DNA of 64,000 nucleotides from Musa acuminata AAA Group. Taxonomy: Eukaryota; Streptophyta; Magnoliopsida; Zingiberales; Musaceae. The DNA is taken from contig NC_088345.1 in assembly GCF_036884655.1 (NCBI RefSeq), forward strand, positions 29,909,001 to 29,973,000, given 5' to 3'. Of the stretch, positions 59,469 through 64,000 are shown in pieces (position 1 is the first letter of the stretch; every line of letters starts with the position of its first letter). The position numbers and the translations under genes are program-made. The notes beneath the pieces were generated by a model that made no database searches, was not told the DNA's origin, and saw only the letters and a list, made by a program, of their open reading frames with translations.

Positions 59469-60961
59469 TGTTGGGAAATCATAGGGGGCGACATCATATG
59501 CGCAGCGGAAGAACAAGAAAACAAAAATCCCCGATTCCCAAAAAGATGTTCATCGTCGTGCGAAGATTGGTGCGCAAAATCCGCAAAAACACAAAACTGC
59601 GTATAGAGATTGTGTTACCTAGGGAGATCGTATATCCCTGTTTCCTTGCAGATCCTTAGGAGAGGGTGAAGGAGGTCAAGCGTCCTCCTCTCTAGCGGTG
59701 ATCCACACAGCAGGGTTGCGACGACGCTCCTCAAAACTCCAGGCCTACTCTGAGGGGAGAGGGAGAGGAGAATAGGAAGGGCAAGCAAAGACTCTAGCCT
59801 ATGAGGCTGTGAATCCCTCCTATTTATAGAGATCCCGTGTCAAAACCCTAATGGGTCCTTTCCCTAGTGGGTATTGGATCTGCATCCAATAAGACAAGGG
59901 CTCCGTCGGATATCTCATATCCGAACCTCTACTCATCGCAATGCCTACCATATGTGTGTGACCCTCTAGGCCCAATATCGAGCTGGCCGTGAGTCATACC
60001 TGTCAGAACTCCTTCTAACTCAGTGAATTATTATCTCTGTAATAATTCACTCGACTCATCGACTACGGAAGTACTAGGCCACTACGCCGTAGTCCCCAGA
60101 CGATATAGGGGAATCCAATCCATTGGACCTGTCTGTCCTCAGTTACCATGTACCTATAGTCCCTCATCCATCTAATATCCCAGAGACCGTATATCGAGCA
60201 TGGTGCTGTCAGACCCATACGGTTTCTACTCGAGTCTCGCTCTAATCGGATTCTCCCGGAGAACTCTTTCTCTCTCAACCCGAATGACCCTGGCCAGGGA
60301 TTTGTCTGAGCAAGAACACATGGGATATTCCTCTCATGATACCGAGAGTGGATGATCCTCTATCGACACTCAATAGCCCTCGTAAGGTCGACTACCACTC
60401 CCAATGACCAGCTGTACTAGATCTGGGAACAGCCAAACCTATAAGTCTGGTATCAAAGAGTGGAGCACTCATACAGGACATCCTTGGTGTCTCAAGTCTA
60501 AGAACCAGATACACCACTAGGACTACGGAATCGTTGTCTGACAATAAGGCATCATCAACCATCCAGCATTCCGTAAGCGGATCAATCAGTGAACTCATTC
60601 TCCAATGAGCACCTGTACTGTATCCCTAGTGTCCCTACACGAGCAGCTATGAGACCAGCTGCATCCATCATATGGACGGGTATACAGCACACCAGTCTAT
60701 CCGGTTATCACGATGTCCCTCTCGAGTAACCTATGACCGGGATTATTTAGGATATGTGTTTAAAGGTGAATCGATCTCATTATCGTGATCTCATCATGAT
60801 CCGATTCCCATTGCACAAATCCAAGGACATCACAATATATATGCATTTATGCAATAGTTATAAAGTGATATACGCCAAAATATAATAAGCAAAAAGATTC
60901 TGTATCAAGTCACACGTGCCATCACTCACGTGATTGGCTTGTTGGGCACTTATGACTAGCA
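59469..60961 (-). repeat. 5' LTR of Copia element
   Basis: Same borders as the left LTR. Contains the likely promoter (TATA box at 59821-59828) and directs transcription leftwards. Confidence 0.92.
59821..59828 (-). promoter_or_regulatory. TATA box in the Copia 5' LTR
   Basis: TATAAATA in the context CTCTATAAATAGGAGG on the minus strand, a good plant core promoter match. The same string is in the other LTR at 52911-52918. Confidence 0.7.
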
Positions 60962-62372
60962 GTACCACTGCCTAGTCTGGTGGAACCACTGTCCAATTTG
61001 ACGGTACCACTACCTAGAAGATTGTGTAGGCGGTACCACCACCTAGATTAGCAGTACCACCGCCTGACATAATCTCGGAGACTGTGTCACGATGGTTTAA
61101 CTTGTTTAGTCATTGTTTGAGCTTTTTTCTTAACCCATCACAGCCCAAACTTGGGCCCAACTATCCCTTAATTGGGTTGGCCCAATTTTAATCCAAATTA
61201 TGTGCTAACTATGAATTTTAATATATTTACTAAGCTAAACAAAGTCTATAAGTCTAGGTTTCTTCCAGCGAGCTTCCGGTAATCTTCCAATGAACTTTTG
61301 ACGATCTCTTGACAATGTTCCAGCGGACTCCTGACAAGCTCCTGGACTTCACGATAATCTTCTTAGCAAGTTTCGATAAGCTTCTTTGGCAAGCTCCTGA
61401 AATTCTCAGTTAATTCTGATAGAACTTCCGACGAACGTCCGGACTTCCAACGAACTCTTGAACTCCCAATGAAATCGCGTTCTTGACTCCAGAACTTCGT
61501 TTTTCTTTATGCCATTGCTATTGTAGTTAATCCAATACATATAAAAACCTACTTCGATCTTAGACAATTATTACAAAGCTTGAATCATATTGTCTGGCAT
61601 ACCATTGGTTTATCGACGCTTCGTCCAATTCTTCGACGTATCGTCATCTTTTGCGGCCTATTGCCCAATCAGCCAGTTGACCTCTGCAACTTTGATTTTC
61701 TTGGTGCAATATCTGTTCTTTTTGCCCCGATGCCAAAACTCATGGCCCGAAGCCTTCTGTCGATATGTCGACCAATCCTTCGGCTCGACGTCCAATCTTT
61801 TAACATGTTTTTCTCTGGCCCAACATAATTCTTCCTGCTTTAATTGTCTCTCCCTAATCGAAGCATCCTACATCACTCAAAACATAAATTAAATCATAAA
61901 CACTATCAATTGGTTTCAACATCAAAATATAAGATTTAACAAAAATCCCCTGTACATGACTAAGAGTTGGACCGAGCCCTTCTTTAGTTATTAGTTACGA
62001 GTCTTTCTCCTATGTAACTATAAGTAAAGGGGTCGGCAACTCTAGAGGAGAAAAAAATAAGGAAAAAAAAAACGAAAGAGAGAGATACGACTATGAGAGA
62101 GAAACCTCAATAAGCTAAGCATGCATGCTCAAGAAATTTAAGCTATTACTCAAGAAGTCAAAAGTTGTTGCTCAAGAAGTTTCTTTATAATTGTGAATCA
62201 TGCATTCTTTTTCAAGAAGCAATCTAGATTATTTTCTCTTTCAATTTTTTTTTCCTAGCATCTCTATCAATTCTCTTACAAAGAGTAAATCTGCTCAGAT
62301 GAAGCATCAAGATCACTAAATCTTTATCCTAAACAGAACACCAAATCCTTTTTATAATTCTTTTAAAATTTA

Positions 62373-63230
62373 AAATGAATTTACAATCACATTGGGCCAA
62401 AAACCACTTAAATATTATCAGCGAAGATTTTTTAATATTTTAAAATAAAAATAAAATTTTGGATTATTGAGTTACACTATTTTTGAGTGAGGTTATATTT
62501 TTGGATCCTATTAAAAAACATTGTAACCTCATTTGAAAATGGTGTAATTAACTCTTACTTCCTCCAAAAATACTTAGGAAACTTAGGAAATTACTTAGAA
62601 AAGACTAAATGACTTGTTTTTTATTTTTAAACATTTATAAAGGAATTTTTATGATTTAAGCACTTAAAAATATTAAATTTTTATCATTTTCTAATTTTAC
62701 CCAGTTAAAGGTGAATTTACAACCACATTGGGTCGAAAACCATTTGAATATTATAAAAAAAAATTAAAGGACTAAGTCATATTATTTTTTAGTCCTATTC
62801 TAAAATAGTGTAACTTAACATCAATTTCTTCTAAAATTTCAGAAAGTCTTGAAAATTACTTTAAAAGTATGAAACGAGCAATTATTTATTTACAGGTATT
62901 TAAATGATTTTTTGAATAATTTCAGCACTACAAAAGTGTTGGATTTATGCCATTTTTCAATTTTATTACCTCATTTAAGGTGAATTTATAGCCACATCGG
63001 ACCACGGACTTCAGATGTTTGGAAGTAAAAATTAGTGTTTTGAACGACTGAGTTATTTTGACTGTAGTCATACTTTTTTTGGATCCTATTTAAAAATAAT
63101 ATAACCATATTAAAAAACATGTACTCATTTCCACTTTGTAAAAAAAAAATCACATTTTAAGGAAACCATGAAAGTTATTTTTAAATAAATTTTTTTATTG
63201 TAAGCATATAAAATGTGTACTCTAAATAAT
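62373..63230. repeat. Tandem repeat, three units of ~270-335 bp
   Basis: Units begin at about 62373, 62708 and 62977 with (A/G)TGAATTTA(C/T)A(A/G)CCACAT(T/C)GG. Each then carries a GAGTTA/TAGTCATA stretch, TTGGATCCTATT-like and GTGTAA(C/T) strings. AT-rich, no gene. Confidence 0.7.
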
Positions 63231-63236
63231 TTTTGT

Positions 63237-64000
63237 TAGGTCTGAGTTGATACTAAATGGGGGTGAATTAGTATTTACGAAAAAAATCACATTGGTTTGA
63301 AAAATTCATATGATAAAAAATGATATCGGAAAAATATTAACTTGAAAACACGTTCGTAAGCATAGTAAAAGTAAAAACTCAGTATGCAATGAAAATAAAA
63401 GCTCAAAGTAAATACAAACTAGATTTATAGTGGTTCGGTCATCATGACTTACATCCACTCTCGATTCCTCTTCACTCGAGGCCACCGACTTCCACTACCG
63501 GTCTTCCTTTAATGAACGAAGACCAACTACCCTCTTATAACACTTTCACCTTTTTACATATTTAGGAGATAACATTTACATGTCACTCTTTTACATATAG
63601 TTCCTCACACACCTCTCATAAGATTAACTCTAAGCACTAGGAGAAGGGAACTTAAAGTTTTGGTAGAGTTTACGTATTTTTTCCTCAAAAATTCTTATAC
63701 CTTTCTTGTTGTCCAAGTGAGATATTTATAAGCCTCAAATGGTTTCAAAAATGGAGCCAAAAATTTAAATTTCCGGGTCTTTCGGGTACGGGCGGTACCC
63801 ACGCTTGCATTGGGCAGTACCACTGCTTGTAACCTGACACTAGGCGATACCACCGCTTGACCCAACTTTTGAGTCATTGAATGAGCCTCCAATTAGCCCA
63901 TATTAGTCCCAATTATGGCCCAATTGGCCCATAATTGAGTTAACATGATTACACCAAAAATTAACTCAATTAGCCCCCTAAACTACTTTAATATTAGATA
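63237..64000. repeat. Repeat Y, copy 2, running off the window
   Basis: Starts TTAGGTCTGAGTTGATACTAAATGG and follows copy 1 through ATAGTGGTTCGGTCATCATG, CGAGGCCACCGAC and the GGTACC motif cluster (63785-63860). More diverged than the reading frames it happens to contain would suggest; no gene. Confidence 0.75.

Larger units (their letters stand above)
52548..60961 (-). mobile_element. Young Ty1/Copia retrotransposon, 8.4 kb
   Basis: Complete element with 1.49-kb LTRs and a perfect 5-bp target duplication GTACC (52543-52547 and 60962-60966). By eye the LTRs differ at only about a dozen positions, so the insertion is recent. Pol order is integrase before RT and RNase H, the Copia order. The coding region is defective. 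Inserted in repeat Y. Confidence 0.93.
51932..61959. repeat. Repeat Y, copy 1, split by the Copia element
   Basis: About 1.6 kb net (51932-52547 and 60967-61959), inserted in the 3' LTR of X with a 10-bp direct repeat CTAAGAGTTG (51922-51931 and 61960-61969). Starts TTAGGAATGAGTTGACAC and contains a cluster of GGTACCACYGCCT-like motifs (52510-52545 and 60962-61065). Family unknown; no coding region seen. Confidence 0.6.
50334..62341 (+). mobile_element. Small LTR element X, hosting repeat Y and the Copia element
   Basis: A ~500-bp LTR (50334-50834, TGATCAAGG...ATCA) is followed by an iMet-like site TGATATCAAAGC (50837). The internal region is only ~1 kb (50835-51816) and has no recognisable gag-pol. 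A second LTR starts at 51817 after the purine-rich AATTAGGGGAGC, is interrupted at 51931, and resumes at 61970-62341. A non-autonomous (LARD/TRIM-like) element is likely. No target duplication found. Confidence 0.65.

Noticed and set aside
58822..59659. Open frames of 209-272 residues on both strands
   Set aside because: They overlap the GC-rich island in the Copia leader, lack domains, and the plus-strand one crosses the PBS and LTR.

Overview
The window is plant nuclear DNA, most likely from a monocot. Two genes with many introns sit on the minus strand inside a dense, repeatedly nested repeat landscape. The evidence is spliced exons with GT/AG borders, Ty3/Gypsy and Ty1/Copia elements primed by tRNA-iMet, hAT-type elements with 8-bp target duplications, and AT-rich spacers. 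A Musaceae/Zingiberales source is plausible from the general look of the repeats, but this is not proven.

Gene 1 (coding 21081 down to 130) is a short-chain dehydrogenase/reductase-like gene of four exons. They join in frame to 266 codons, and intron 3 is about 16.9 kb. Gene 2 (coding 48304 down to at least 33432, probably to 27555) is a TITAN-LIKE (TTL) type nuclear zinc-finger gene. It has five firm exons and one candidate last exon, and intron 4 is about 11.5 kb. Both genes remain open although their introns have swollen with transposons.

Layout: 1-408, last exon of the SDR gene; 409-17268, its giant intron, holding Gypsy element A (+), into which Gypsy element B (-) inserted, into which an 830-bp hAT-like element inserted, plus a nested pair of small MITEs; 17269-21081, the other SDR exons; 21200-26400, intergenic sequence with AT-rich minisatellites, CT-rich tracts and tandem arrays of about 175 bp and 83 bp; 27555-48304, the TTL gene with a decayed RTE-type LINE, hAT transposase relics in inverted orientation and several MITEs in its introns; 48355-48640, a pectin-methylesterase-inhibitor-like fragment touching the TTL start; 50334-62341, a stack of three nested elements (LTR element X, repeat Y, young Copia element); 62370-64000, another tandem repeat and a second copy of repeat Y.

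The most unusual observations are: (i) four hairpins with an identical apical motif but different, compensating stems in the untranslated leader just upstream of gag in the young Copia element; (ii) several transposon insertions whose empty sites are present elsewhere in the same window; (iii) a Copia element with almost identical LTRs but a badly damaged coding region, suggesting mobilisation in trans; (iv) two copies of a PMEI-domain fragment, one beside the TTL start codon and one inside a decayed hAT-like element.
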